DNA from: DASWJQ01 sp964517315
GTDB lineage: Bacteria > Chloroflexota > Anaerolineae > Anaerolineales > E44-bin32
Assembly: GCA_964517315.1 (NCBI GenBank)
Contig: CAZFCJ010000017.1
Coordinates: forward strand, 1 to 45,027
Reading direction: 5' to 3'
DNA length: 45,027 nucleotides
Position 1 is the stretch's first letter. The number at the start of each line of letters is the position of its first letter. The translations under genes and the position numbers were made by a program. Below the pieces are notes generated by a model. It was given only the letters and a program-made list of their open reading frames with translations, did not search any database and was not told where the DNA came from. Positions 1-8,137 of the stretch are shown here, in pieces.

Positions 1-366
1 CACGGCAGATTGCACGTGTGGTGGCCGCCTACGGCGCTCGTACAGGAAAGCGTTTGGAAAGTTCCGCAGCCATTACCGGTTCCAGCCTAGTGTGCCGCAA
101 GAGCCGCAGGACAATCAAAGGCGCGGGATCTATATGTGGGTAGAGAAGACGGTAGATGATGCTCTAAGAGGGCCCGGCCGCCGGGTCGCCGGGGCGTTCT
201 GTTCGTTCCTCGTCAACCGTTGGAAGATGACGGATCTACCGGGTTTACGTGGGATCCGTCTACGCGAAGTCCAGTCAAGAGCCGAGCCCCAGGGAAGTGG
301 CTGGCAGGCGCTCCGCCATCATGACGCCAGGTGGCGTCAAGCTTTCATCACGAGGGTGACCTTGCG
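1..366. other. No recognisable gene at left edge
   Basis: One plus-strand frame stays open through this stretch, but its translation matches no family I know and has no convincing ribosome site. The sequence sits next to a decayed HPP-family gene, so it is probably relic or intergenic DNA. I see no hairpin terminator, tRNA or repeat here. Confidence 0.4.
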
Positions 367-576
367 CTAGTCGTCTGTCCCGTTCGGTGCCCCCACTGGA
401 TCGTCGATCCCCGCCAACCCGTTGATGATCAGGCCCTCGAGCACGAGGGCCACCACCGCCGCCATGAGCACAGCCAGGTGGAGGGGGGCGGTGATGATGC
501 CGAGGCTGACGATGAGCGTGGTCGCGCCTGCGGGCGGGTGGGGGACCTCGAGCCAGGCCATGAACCCGGAGGTAGA
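367..576 (-). pseudogene. 5'-truncated HPP-family membrane protein relic
   Basis: The minus-strand translation from about 576 down to the stop at 367 reads like the C-terminal third of an HPP-family integral membrane protein. It has the signature HPPAGATTLIVSLG, then a hydrophobic helix (HLAVLMAAVVALVLEGLIIN) and a short tail. HPP proteins normally have several membrane helices before this motif. Upstream of 576 the frame stays open to a methionine at 675, but that sequence is hydrophilic, unlike the family, and lacks the expected helices. I read this as the surviving 3' end of a decayed gene. The alternative is a gene with an earlier frameshift, but no matching N-terminal helices are visible in the other frames nearby. 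The motif is clear; pseudogene status is an inference. Confidence 0.55.
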
Positions 577-866
577 TCCCGATGAGTTGACTTGGCGCAA
601 GTACCCCACGCGCTGAATAGGTTCAGATACACGCGCTTGACGCCGCTGGGGACATTCCATATACTTGGTGGGCAATCGAATAACATTCGAAAGGCCTTGA
701 AGGGGACGAGTAGGCGTCGAAGCGACGGTCCAGAGAGCGGGGTGAGGTGAGATCCCGCCCGAGCGCCGACACTGAATGGACCCCTGAGCTGCAGGGCGAA
801 CGCGGAACTATACGTCATTAGCCTGAGCCGGAGACGCCACCGTTACCTGGGCGCTGGGTATACACA
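577..866. other. Intergenic stretch upstream of the trp leader
   Basis: No gene is supported here. The stretch should contain the promoter of the trp T-box leader. A TATACA at 859-864 could be a -10 box, but I see no good -35 partner at the right distance, so I do not assign a promoter. Confidence 0.35.
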
Positions 867-867
867 G

Positions 868-1024
868 ACATGACAGGAAGCTGTTGTACCCGACTGAGCG
901 AGGCTGGTCCTGCTTCATCCGTCGCCATCGCCGACGGATTTTGTCTTTTAAGGGGCGGACCCGCCTAACTAAGGTGGCACCACGGGAGCCCTCTCTCGTC
1001 CTTGCAGATGGGAGGGGGCTTTTC
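868..1024 (+). promoter_or_regulatory. T-box leader (tRNA-Trp-sensing) of the trp operon
   Basis: A canonical T-box antiterminator lies at 971-1003. AAGG (971-974) pairs with CCTT (1000-1003), the seven-base bulge TGGCACC is at 975-981, and ACG (982-984) pairs with CGT (997-999). The bulge reads the tRNA acceptor end. Its variable base is C, which would pair with a G discriminator, as bacterial tRNA-Trp has. Upstream is a perfect 8-bp hairpin (917-924 with 932-939), the expected stem III. Before it a short helix, GAAGC 877-881 with GCTTC 912-916, encloses a TGG at 905-907, a candidate Trp specifier on the 3' side. If correct, stem I is unusually short. Uncharged tRNA-Trp would stabilise the antiterminator and allow trpDCFBA transcription. 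The T-box and terminator are seen directly; the specifier assignment is inference. Confidence 0.85.
987..1024 (+). terminator. Regulated intrinsic terminator of the T-box leader
   Basis: A 14-bp stem (987-1000 with 1007-1020, including G-U pairs) has a 6-base loop and is followed by a short T run. Its 5' arm overlaps the 3' half of the T-box antiterminator, so the two folds exclude each other, as in transcription-control T-boxes. Confidence 0.8.
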
Positions 1025-1074
1025 TATATCAGGGTCGTGAGGAATAGAGGCTCACGCTGCGAGAGAAATTTCGC

Positions 1075-1278
1075 ATGGCAAGACGAACGCAAGCAGCGGG
1101 CAGGCTGGCGCCGGACTTTGATGTGCCAATCGTCGTTTATCTCGAGCTCGCGGAGGAAGGACCATCTATCCGGTTTGAAGCCGTCGCCAACGGGCTGGCA
1201 GGCTCGCCCGGCGAAGAAGCTGTCGATCACTTTGGGCCGCTAATGGTGCTGCCCCGACGGAGTTTCAGTCCGGCTTGA
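1075..1278 (+). pseudogene. Possible trpE N-terminal remnant in the trp leader region
   Basis: A 67-codon frame lies between the T-box terminator and trpD. Part of its translation, around residues 17-40 (VPIVVYLELAEEGPSIRFEAV), resembles the N-terminal segment of anthranilate synthase component I. That segment runs roughly 'tPvsvYLkLaegpsFLlEsVeGG' in the family. The rest does not match, and the ~500-residue remainder of TrpE is missing. T-box leaders of trp operons commonly precede trpE, so a deletion leaving a stub is a natural explanation. No strong ribosome site precedes the ATG at 1075. It could instead be a short leader peptide or chance frame. The similarity is by eye and short, so confidence is modest. 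Confidence 0.35.
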
Positions 1279-1306
1279 GATTGGGAAGAGGGGGGAAGGA
1301 GGGATC

Positions 1307-2344
1307 ATGTTGAATGCACATATCGCCAGGCTGGTGGACGGTGACGACTTGACGGCCGAGGAGGCTGAGGCCGCGATGACGGTCATCATGCGCGGTGAAG
1401 CGACACCGGCCCAAATTGGAGGCTACCTGGTTGCCCTACGGATGAAAGGCGAGTCGGTCAACGAGATCGTAGGGAGCGCCCGGGCCATGCGGGCTCACGC
1501 CAATCCGATGCCGCAAATCATCAACGGCAGTCCGCTGTTGGACACCGCCGGAACCGGCGGTGATGGCGCGCATAGTTTCAACATTTCTACTGCAGCTGCA
1601 TTCGTCGTCGCCGGCAGTGGACAAATAGTGGCCAAGCATGGCAATCGGGCAGCCTCTTCAGCCTGCGGCAGCGCGGACGTTCTCGAGGAGCTGGGGATAG
1701 CAATCGACCTGTCCCCCGACCAAGTCGCGGCCTGTATCCATCATGTGGGGATGGGGTTCCTCTTCGCGCCACGTTTTCATCCGGCGATGAAGCATGCGAT
1801 CGGTCCCCGGCGCCAATTGGGACAGCGCACCATCTTCAATCTGCTCGGGCCGCTGACGAACCCGGCCGGCGCGACCCATCAACTGATCGGAGTCTATGAT
1901 CCCCAGTTGACGACGCCGTTCGCGGAAGTGCTGGCAGCTTTGGGCGGGGAAGCAGCGTTGGTTGTGCATGGACATGGTGGATTGGATGAATTGACGACGA
2001 GTGGTCCAAACAAGGTAAGCCATTTGCGGCAGGGGCGTGTGAAGACTTTGACGCTCGAGCCGGCTGAACTGGGTCTGCGGCCGGCCAGTCCCGATGACCT
2101 GCGCGGTGGCGATCGGCGCCGCAACGCACGCATTCTGCGCGACCTGCTGTCCGGCGAGGACACCAGCGCACGTAGGGATGTAGTGCTGCTCAACGCGGCT
2201 GCCGCACTAGCAACCGAGGACGGCGATGTTAGGAGCGCTCTGTCGATCGCCCGCGAGTCGATTGAGAGCGGGTCGGCATTGGAGAAGCTTGAGCAGCTGA
2301 AAGCCTACAGTCAGCGGTTTGGAAGCGACACGGCGAGCTCATGA
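1307..2344 (+). CDS. trpD: Anthranilate phosphoribosyltransferase
   Basis: TrpD transfers the phosphoribosyl group of PRPP to anthranilate, the second step of tryptophan synthesis, in the cytosol. The 345-residue product has the normal family length. It carries the PRPP/Mg-binding GTGGD at residues 82-86 (in LDTAGTGGD), KHGNRA at 110-115 and CGSADVLEELG at 120-130, all hallmarks of the family. The ATG at 1307 follows a strong ribosome site (GGAAGGAGG), which fixes the start. It is the first intact gene after the T-box leader and overlaps trpC by four bases (ATGA at 2341), implying translational coupling. The usual upstream partners trpE and trpG are missing. Confidence 0.97.
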   Translation: MLNAHIARLVDGDDLTAEEAEAAMTVIMRGEATPAQIGGYLVALRMKGESVNEIVGSARAMRAHANPMPQIINGSPLLDTAGTGGDGAHSFNISTAAAFVVAGSGQIVAKHGNRAASSACGSADVLEELGIAIDLSPDQVAACIHHVGMGFLFAPRFHPAMKHAIGPRRQLGQRTIFNLLGPLTNPAGATHQLIGVYDPQLTTPFAEVLAALGGEAALVVHGHGGLDELTTSGPNKVSHLRQGRVKTLTLEPAELGLRPASPDDLRGGDRRRNARILRDLLSGEDTSARRDVVLLNAAAALATEDGDVRSALSIARESIESGSALEKLEQLKAYSQRFGSDTASS

Positions 2345-3135
2345 GCGTCCTGCATGACATCTTTACTTATAAGCGGGAGGAAGTCGCTCGCAAGAGACTT
2401 GCTATGCCGTTGGAGCACGTGCGGCAGCGGGCGGCCGAATCACGGCCACCCCCTGACTTCGCAAGCGCCTTGCGTGTTGGTCCAGCCAAACCCGCCTTGA
2501 TCGCGGAGGTCAAGATGGCCTCCCCTTCGCGGGGGGACATGGCGAGCGACCTGGACCCGCTGCAAATGGCCAAAACGTACCACGACAATGGGGCGGTCGC
2601 AGTCAGCGTGCTCACGGATCAGCGATTCTTCAAGGGCCACCTGGATCACCTGAGTTTGATCGCCGATCGGATCCCGGAATTGCCGTTGCTGCGAAAGGAC
2701 TTCCTGCTCGATCCCTATCAGGTCTATCAGGCGCGGGCGGCCGGCGCCGCCGCCGTGTTGTTGATCGCCTCGGCGCTGCCCGGGCCGCAGCTCAGACACC
2801 TGCACGACCTCTGCCGCCACCTTGGGATGGCGGCGTTGGTCGAAATCCACTCGGCGGCGGATCTCGAACTGGCGTTGACTTGCGCCCCGGCACTCATAGG
2901 CATCAACAACCGCGATCTGAGCGACTTCAGTGTTGACCTGAACACCACGCACGATTTGCTGCCGGCGGTCCCGCCCGAAGTCTGTGTCGTTTCGGAAAGT
3001 GGGATCCAGACGAGGGATGACGTGATTCGATTGGCCGGCCTCGGAGTCGATGCAGTCCTTGTCGGCGAAGCACTGGCGACCAGCTCCGACATGGCTGCCA
3101 AGGTGCGTGAGTTGGCCGGGGTGACGCGGAGGTAG
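2341..3135 (+). CDS. trpC: Indole-3-glycerol phosphate synthase
   Basis: TrpC closes the indole ring, converting CdRP to indole-3-glycerol phosphate with loss of CO2. The 264-residue product has the single TIM-barrel form, not the TrpC-TrpF fusion of enterics. Family motifs occur in order: EVKMASPSRG at 56-65 with its active-site lysine, LRKDF around 117-121 with the second lysine, VEIH at 167-170 with the catalytic glutamate, GINNRDL at 187-193, SESGI at 218-222 and the phosphate-binding VGEAL at 241-245. Its start overlaps the trpD stop (ATGA). About 130 bases separate it from trpF, the only loose join in the operon. Confidence 0.97.
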   Translation: MSVLHDIFTYKREEVARKRLAMPLEHVRQRAAESRPPPDFASALRVGPAKPALIAEVKMASPSRGDMASDLDPLQMAKTYHDNGAVAVSVLTDQRFFKGHLDHLSLIADRIPELPLLRKDFLLDPYQVYQARAAGAAAVLLIASALPGPQLRHLHDLCRHLGMAALVEIHSAADLELALTCAPALIGINNRDLSDFSVDLNTTHDLLPAVPPEVCVVSESGIQTRDDVIRLAGLGVDAVLVGEALATSSDMAAKVRELAGVTRR

Positions 3136-3265
3136 GTCGACAAGCTCTCCATGAAGGGGTAGATGCAACTTTGGCTGCTTACGGAACTCAGCGCATGGGG
3201 CCGTGGTTGGTGGGATGGATCAGCGGGCGACGTCATCTGGTGAAGTGTGCGATGGATGGCAACCG

Positions 3266-3925
3266 ATGAAAGTTAAGATCTGCGGGTTGACCAGGGTGGA
3301 GGATGCGCTAGCCGCGATCGAGGCCGGCGCCGATATGCTGGGGTTCAATTTCTATCGGAAGAGCCGACGCGCCCTCCGGCCCTCCCTCTGTAGGCGGATC
3401 CTCAGGGAGCTACACGGGCATCGAAATGGGGTGCTGATGGTCGGCGTCTTCGTAAACTCGACGGTATCCGAAATCAACCGGATTATGAGCAGTTGTGGAC
3501 TCGACCTGGCCCAGCTTCATGGCGATGAACCGCCAGAGACATTGGTCGCGCTTGAGGGCAGGGCATTCAAAGCCGTCCGACCCCAATCGAGCGCGCAAGC
3601 GGAGCGGGCCGTTCACCGTTATTCGAACCTGGGTCCGGAGATGGGCCCGGCCTTGCTTCTCGACGCCCACCAGCCTGGGCGATACGGGGGAACGGGTAAT
3701 TTGGCCGACTGGACGCTGGCCAAGCAGGTTGCCGGCGATGCGGCCGTGATGCTGGCTGGCGGACTGACGCCGATGAATGTCCGCTCAGCGCTCAACCAGG
3801 TCATGCCATGGGGTGTGGATGTGGCCTCGGGTGTCGAGTCGGCACCGGGCTACAAGAATCCCAAGAAGATACAAGAGTTCGTGCGCGTTGTGAGGAGTTT
3901 CGAACGGGAGGTGGTGGAAGAATGA
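3266..3925 (+). CDS. trpF: Phosphoribosylanthranilate isomerase
   Basis: TrpF converts N-(5-phosphoribosyl)anthranilate to CdRP. The motif KICGLTRVEDA at the N-terminus carries the catalytic Cys. It is followed by GADMLGFNFYRKSRR, QLHGDE, LLLDAHQPGRYGGTG with the catalytic Asp, the phosphate loop LAGGLTPMNV and GVDVASGVE. I start it at the ATG at 3266, four codons before KICG, because homologues begin within a few residues of that motif. The frame stays open back to a GTG or ATG near 3203, but the extra 21 residues look unrelated. The product is then 219 residues, typical for the family. The ribosome site (GGATGG) is weak. Its stop overlaps the trpB start (ATGA at 3922). Confidence 0.95.
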   Translation: MKVKICGLTRVEDALAAIEAGADMLGFNFYRKSRRALRPSLCRRILRELHGHRNGVLMVGVFVNSTVSEINRIMSSCGLDLAQLHGDEPPETLVALEGRAFKAVRPQSSAQAERAVHRYSNLGPEMGPALLLDAHQPGRYGGTGNLADWTLAKQVAGDAAVMLAGGLTPMNVRSALNQVMPWGVDVASGVESAPGYKNPKKIQEFVRVVRSFEREVVEE

Positions 3926-5160
3926 CCAAATCAGATTCCATGAGGCCTAAATTCGGGGCATTTGGGGGCCAATTCGTCCCCGAGACATTGATGCCCGCGC
4001 TGATTGAGCTCGAGTCGGCGTTTCAGGAACTGAAGCAGCTGCCCGACTTCCGTGAAGAACTTGACAGGTTGCAGTCCACCTATGTCGGTAGGCCGACGCC
4101 ACTCAGCCACGCTCGACGATTGACCGCCCATTTGGCCGGGGCCCAAATCTTTCTCAAACGCGAGGACCTGGCTCACTCCGGCGCCCACAAGATTAATAAC
4201 GCCATCGGGCAAACGTTACTCGCTCGCCGGATGGGGAAGAAACGAATTGTCGCTGAAACAGGGGCAGGGCAGCATGGGGTCGCAGCGGCGACGGCCTCTG
4301 CCTTACTTGACATGGAATGTGTAGTCTACATGGGCACGGTCGATATCGCCCGCCAAGCGCCGAACGTTCTGCGTATGCGGCTGCTCGGTGCTGACGTGCG
4401 GCCAGTCGAGGCGGGAACACGAACTCTAAAGGATGCGATCAACGAGGCCATTCGGGATTGGGTCACCAACGTCGAGACTACTCATTACCTGTTGGGTTCT
4501 GCTTTGGGCCCGCATCCATACCCGACCATTGTGCGAGAGTTCCAGAGTGTAATCGGCCGGGAGGCGCGCGAACAAATCCTGCGCCAGGTTGGAACCCTCC
4601 CCGATCAGTGCATCGCCTGCGTAGGAGGTGGCTCGAATGCGATCGGTCTCTTTCATGGTTTCCGCGAGGACGAGGGGGTAGCGCTGGTAGGAGTCGAGGC
4701 GGGCGGCCAAGGAATCGAATCCGGGAAGCACGCCGCCCGTTTCTCTGACCCGACCTTGGGGAGGCCCGGGGTGCTGCACGGGACATATACCTACGTCCTG
4801 CAGGATTCCGATGGGCAGATCGCCGGCACGCATTCGATCGCCGCTGGTCTCGACTATCCGGCCATTGGGCCGGAGCACGCCTTGCTGCGGCAAGAGGGGC
4901 GGGCGACCTACACATGGGTAACCGACAGGGAGGCTCTCGCGGCCTTTCAGCTACTCGCCCAGACGGAGGGGATCCTACCCGCGCTCGAATCGGCGCATGC
5001 CGTGGCCGAGGCAATGCGCAGGGCCCCCGCACTGGATGCCGACCAGATTTTATTGGTCAACCTGAGCGGGCGGGGCGATAAGGACCTCGACACGGTCACC
5101 GAAGCGCTCGAGCTAACCGCGGCGTGTGTCGACGGCAACGCAGCTGAGGGGAACGCGTGA
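3922..5160 (+). CDS. trpB: Tryptophan synthase beta chain
   Basis: TrpB is the PLP enzyme that condenses indole with serine to form tryptophan, working with TrpA in an alpha2beta2 complex. From the ATG at 3922 it is 412 residues, the normal TrpB1 length. It has FGAFGGQFVPETL at the N-terminus, HKINNAIGQ with the PLP lysine at K90, AETGAGQHG with the catalytic glutamate near E112, the PLP-phosphate loop GGGSNAIG at 235-242, and NLSGRGDKD near the C-terminus. The ATG overlaps the trpF stop and follows GGGAGGTGG. The frame is open for 38 codons upstream, but that part lies inside trpF and is not TrpB-like. Confidence 0.97.
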   Translation: MTKSDSMRPKFGAFGGQFVPETLMPALIELESAFQELKQLPDFREELDRLQSTYVGRPTPLSHARRLTAHLAGAQIFLKREDLAHSGAHKINNAIGQTLLARRMGKKRIVAETGAGQHGVAAATASALLDMECVVYMGTVDIARQAPNVLRMRLLGADVRPVEAGTRTLKDAINEAIRDWVTNVETTHYLLGSALGPHPYPTIVREFQSVIGREAREQILRQVGTLPDQCIACVGGGSNAIGLFHGFREDEGVALVGVEAGGQGIESGKHAARFSDPTLGRPGVLHGTYTYVLQDSDGQIAGTHSIAAGLDYPAIGPEHALLRQEGRATYTWVTDREALAAFQLLAQTEGILPALESAHAVAEAMRRAPALDADQILLVNLSGRGDKDLDTVTEALELTAACVDGNAAEGNA

Positions 5161-5963
5161 GCGGACTAGAGCGTATCGAAGCGTCCTTCCGCTCAATCCG
5201 GGCGGCTGGCCGGGCCGCGCTGATGCCCTACTTCACGCTCGGTTACCCGAATGCTGAGTCCTCTATCGAGATCATTGAGGCCATCGCCAGGGCCGGCGCG
5301 GATTTGATCGAGCTGGGTATCCCATTTTCGGACCCGCTCGCAGACGGGCCAACTATCCAGCGCTCAACGCAAATTGCCCTGAAGGAGGGCATGACCGTCG
5401 CCAGCTGCCTGGATCTGGTGAAAGAGCTGCGAGGCCGCGGCGTAGAGCAGCCGTTGATCCTGATGGGGTACACAAACCCGATCCTGGCCTATGGGATGGA
5501 GAAATTCGTTGCCGATGCCGCCGTGGTTGGTGCAGATGGGATCATCGTCCCCGATCTGCCCCCGGAGGAGGCATATGATCTGGAAGTGGCCTGCCGCCAC
5601 GATCGGCGGGCGTTGATTCATATGCTGGCACCAACGTCTACACCCGAGCGGCTCGCGGCAGTCTCTGAGAGAGCAACGGGGTTCATTTATCTGGTCTCGT
5701 TGGTCGGTGTCACCGGCGCCCGGGAACACTTACCTCCCGGGCTGGCGGAGTTCGTCGAACGGGTCCGAGCCCGGACGTCGACGCCGCTGGCCGTCGGTTT
5801 CGGTGTATCGACTCCGGCCCAGGTGCGCGCGGTAGGCGCGCTGGCTGATGGTGTCATCGTGGGCTCAGCCTTGATCAACGCGGTCGATGTGGCCGGAGCC
5901 GGCCCGGAGACTGCCGGACGGTTCGTTTGCAATCTGCGGGAAGCCTTGGACGCGGTGGAGTGA
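5157..5963 (+). CDS. trpA: Tryptophan synthase alpha chain
   Basis: TrpA splits indole-3-glycerol phosphate and passes indole through a tunnel to TrpB. The 268-residue product carries MPYFTLGYPN near residue 23 and ELGIPFSDPLADGPTIQ at 52-68. The catalytic pair are Glu52 and Asp63, matching E49 and D60 of the Salmonella enzyme. Later motifs are PDLPPEEA, GFIYLVSLVGVTG and VGFGVST. It begins at a GTG that overlaps the trpB stop (GTGA), so the start is set by coupling. It is the last gene of the operon. I see no convincing intrinsic terminator directly after it. Confidence 0.97.
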   Translation: MSGLERIEASFRSIRAAGRAALMPYFTLGYPNAESSIEIIEAIARAGADLIELGIPFSDPLADGPTIQRSTQIALKEGMTVASCLDLVKELRGRGVEQPLILMGYTNPILAYGMEKFVADAAVVGADGIIVPDLPPEEAYDLEVACRHDRRALIHMLAPTSTPERLAAVSERATGFIYLVSLVGVTGAREHLPPGLAEFVERVRARTSTPLAVGFGVSTPAQVRAVGALADGVIVGSALINAVDVAGAGPETAGRFVCNLREALDAVE

Positions 5964-6523
5964 AGGATGGGTCCCAAGTTCGGCGGCCGCACTTCGATGA
6001 TAAGGATCTGGAGATCGTGACAAAGCCATCCTTTAGGGGTATCGAGCCCTTTTCCTGCGTTCTTCTTTCTCTTTATCGTTCACACCCGCTTTAATGTCCT
6101 GATTGAGCCTGAAGAAATAGTCCGAACGACTTGCCGCGCCGCTCAGCTGTATAACTGCCAATCCCCCTTGGGTCCGGTCCTGCGCCTCCGACGGCGTCTG
6201 ACAGCCCACGACTGCCGTGGCTAGCCTCTGTCTACCAGGGGACGGAGGGCCCTGGCTTCGGGTGGGCTGACGGTCCTCTTGCTGCCCGGAGAGAGGTGCC
6301 TGCTACGTCGACCGGGGAACCGCCTGCCGGGCCACTCATGCTATTCTCTGTCTTGTCCTCGCGGGCCGGGTCTCTTTCGCCTGCGCGAGATCCCGGCCAC
6401 AGCGCCCCAGGCGCCGGAGTAGAGGGAGAAGGGGCTCCCGATTTGGTGGCCGCCTCCGGGGGCGCCGGTAAGCAGCTCCACTCCATGGCGGCGGTGGGAA
6501 TTTGGCGACGGCAACATAAGAAA
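5964..6523. other. Intergenic region after trpA
   Basis: No gene is supported. Frames open on both strands across 6232-6590 do not resemble any family, and the plus frame is only the upstream extension of the next gene. A weak hairpin (AGGG and CCCT near 6036-6052) followed by a few T's might end the trp transcript, but the stem is too short to call. Confidence 0.4.
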
Positions 6524-8037
6524 ATGAAAACCCTATCACGGATCTTGCTCGGGCTGGTTTCTATTGCGTTGTTCGTTCCCGTATTCATTTTCAGACCCTA
6601 TTCGATGAATCCTCCTCACCAAATTCCGACGGGTTGGGGATCCCATATGGCAGAGCCGTATCGAGGCGGACCCGGCGAGTCAAATCCCATAGCGGGGGCT
6701 CCCATACCGCAGCACCCGTTTCTCGCCAGCACAAACGCGAACAACATGCACGCTGACGCGTATGCATCGGGCGTTCACCCGCGCGGCGGCCCACTCGGTG
6801 TAAATCCGCACATCAAGAGCTACGCTCATGGAAGCTTCGGAGGCGAATGTGCATCTGTGACGTTTGACAGTCGCGGAAACATCGTTGCGGTATGTGCAAC
6901 GCTCAGCGAATTCGCGCTGTTGTTGATCCGTCCTGACGACTTAAAGCCACTTGCGCGTATGAACCTTCCACAACGTGAATCCAACAAATCGCTCAACCTG
7001 CGTCGGATCATGTCTGACACATCGGGCGGTGCCTATTTCTTTTTGGATCACAGGGATCGTGCAGTCCTCGTCGACGCGGATCAGATTCTGAAAGTGATCG
7101 GTCAACAACGGCAGGATGGAGCGCCGAGCTTCACGCTTGAGAAGCAGTTCGATCTGAGGCCCCTTCTGACTGAGCACACAGGGAGCCAGGATGTCATTAC
7201 GTCGGTTTTGCCGGATTGGCAGGGCCGTTATTGGTTCATCTCACGCGGCGGTCTCGTGGGCGTCCTCGACCCAAATACAGGCAAGACAGGCGCACTCACG
7301 TTACATGGCGAGCAAATTCAAAATGCGTTCGCCGTGGATCGTAAAGGAGTATATGTCGTATCGGATCATGCCCTTTATGGCTTAAGACCGTCCGATGATG
7401 GCCTGAGGCCTGAGATTGGATGGCGAGAGGAATATGAGAGGGCGTCTCGGAACAAGACTGGCTCCATCACGAAGGGATCCGGAACGACACCCACACTCCT
7501 CGAAGATAACTACGTCGCGATCGCGGATAACGCCGAACCGCGCATCCATGTCCTGGTCTATCGTCGGGAGATGGATGATTTGGAAAGCCGTCAGGTTTGC
7601 AAGGTGCCCGTATTCGAGCCCATGGAAAGCGCAACCGAGAATTCGATGATTGGCTTTGGGAACTCCCTCATCATCGAGAACAACTATGGCTACGATTTGT
7701 TCATTAACATGACCTTCGGCAGAACCGGGGTGGGCGGCGTGACCCGAATTGACGTGAAACAGGATGGTTCAGGATGTGAGCGAGTATGGCACAACCCCAT
7801 CATCTCACAGACCACGGTCCCGAAATTATCCCAGGAACACGGACTCGTGTACACGTACAGCAAGGACCCCTCGATTGGATGGGGCGTTGACGCCTACTAT
7901 CTGTCGGTTTTGGATTATGAAACGGGAGAAACCGTCTATCAGGTCTTCTCGGGTACGGGGGTTTCATACGACAACAACTGGGCTCCCATAACATTAGGGG
8001 CGGACGGTTGCGCATATATCGGTGTTGTAAGAGGGTT
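6524..8037 (+). CDS. Secreted or membrane-anchored propeller-like protein, 3' end lost in gap
   Basis: I do not recognise a named family. From the ATG at 6524 the product starts with a basic residue and a hydrophobic segment (ILLGLVSIALFVPVFIF, about residues 6-22), a signal peptide or anchor. About 480 residues follow with repeated strand-loop patterns: VTFDSRGNIVAVC, GGAYFFLDHRDRAVLVDAD, GRYWFISRGGLVGVLDPNTG, AFAVDRKGVYVVSDHALYGL and LDYETGETVYQVFSG. This looks like a beta-propeller of the PQQ/SMP-30 kind, acting outside the cytosol. The frame is open upstream to 6296, but that part reads as non-coding, and an ATG at 6485 is an alternative start. Its GC (about 53% in a line I counted) is lower than its neighbours' (about 63%), suggesting transfer or a scaffolding join. 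The stop lies in the gap. Confidence 0.7.
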
Positions 8038-8137
8038 NNNNNNNNNNNNNNNNNNNNNNNNNNNNNNNNNNNNNNNNNNNNNNNNNNNNNNNNNNNNNNN
8101 NNNNNNNNNNNNNNNNNNNNNNNNNNNNNNNNNNNNN
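8038..8137. other. Assembly gap (100 N)
   Basis: A run of exactly 100 N of unknown true length. It hides the 3' end of the propeller-like gene and the 5' end of the FHA-ABC gene, so their spacing is unknown. Confidence 0.99.

Noticed and set aside
3203..3265. Earlier start for trpF
   Set aside because: The extra 21 residues are not like the family, which begins within a few residues of KICG.
5970..6060. Terminator after trpA
   Set aside because: The best hairpin has only about four pairs, so I do not call it.
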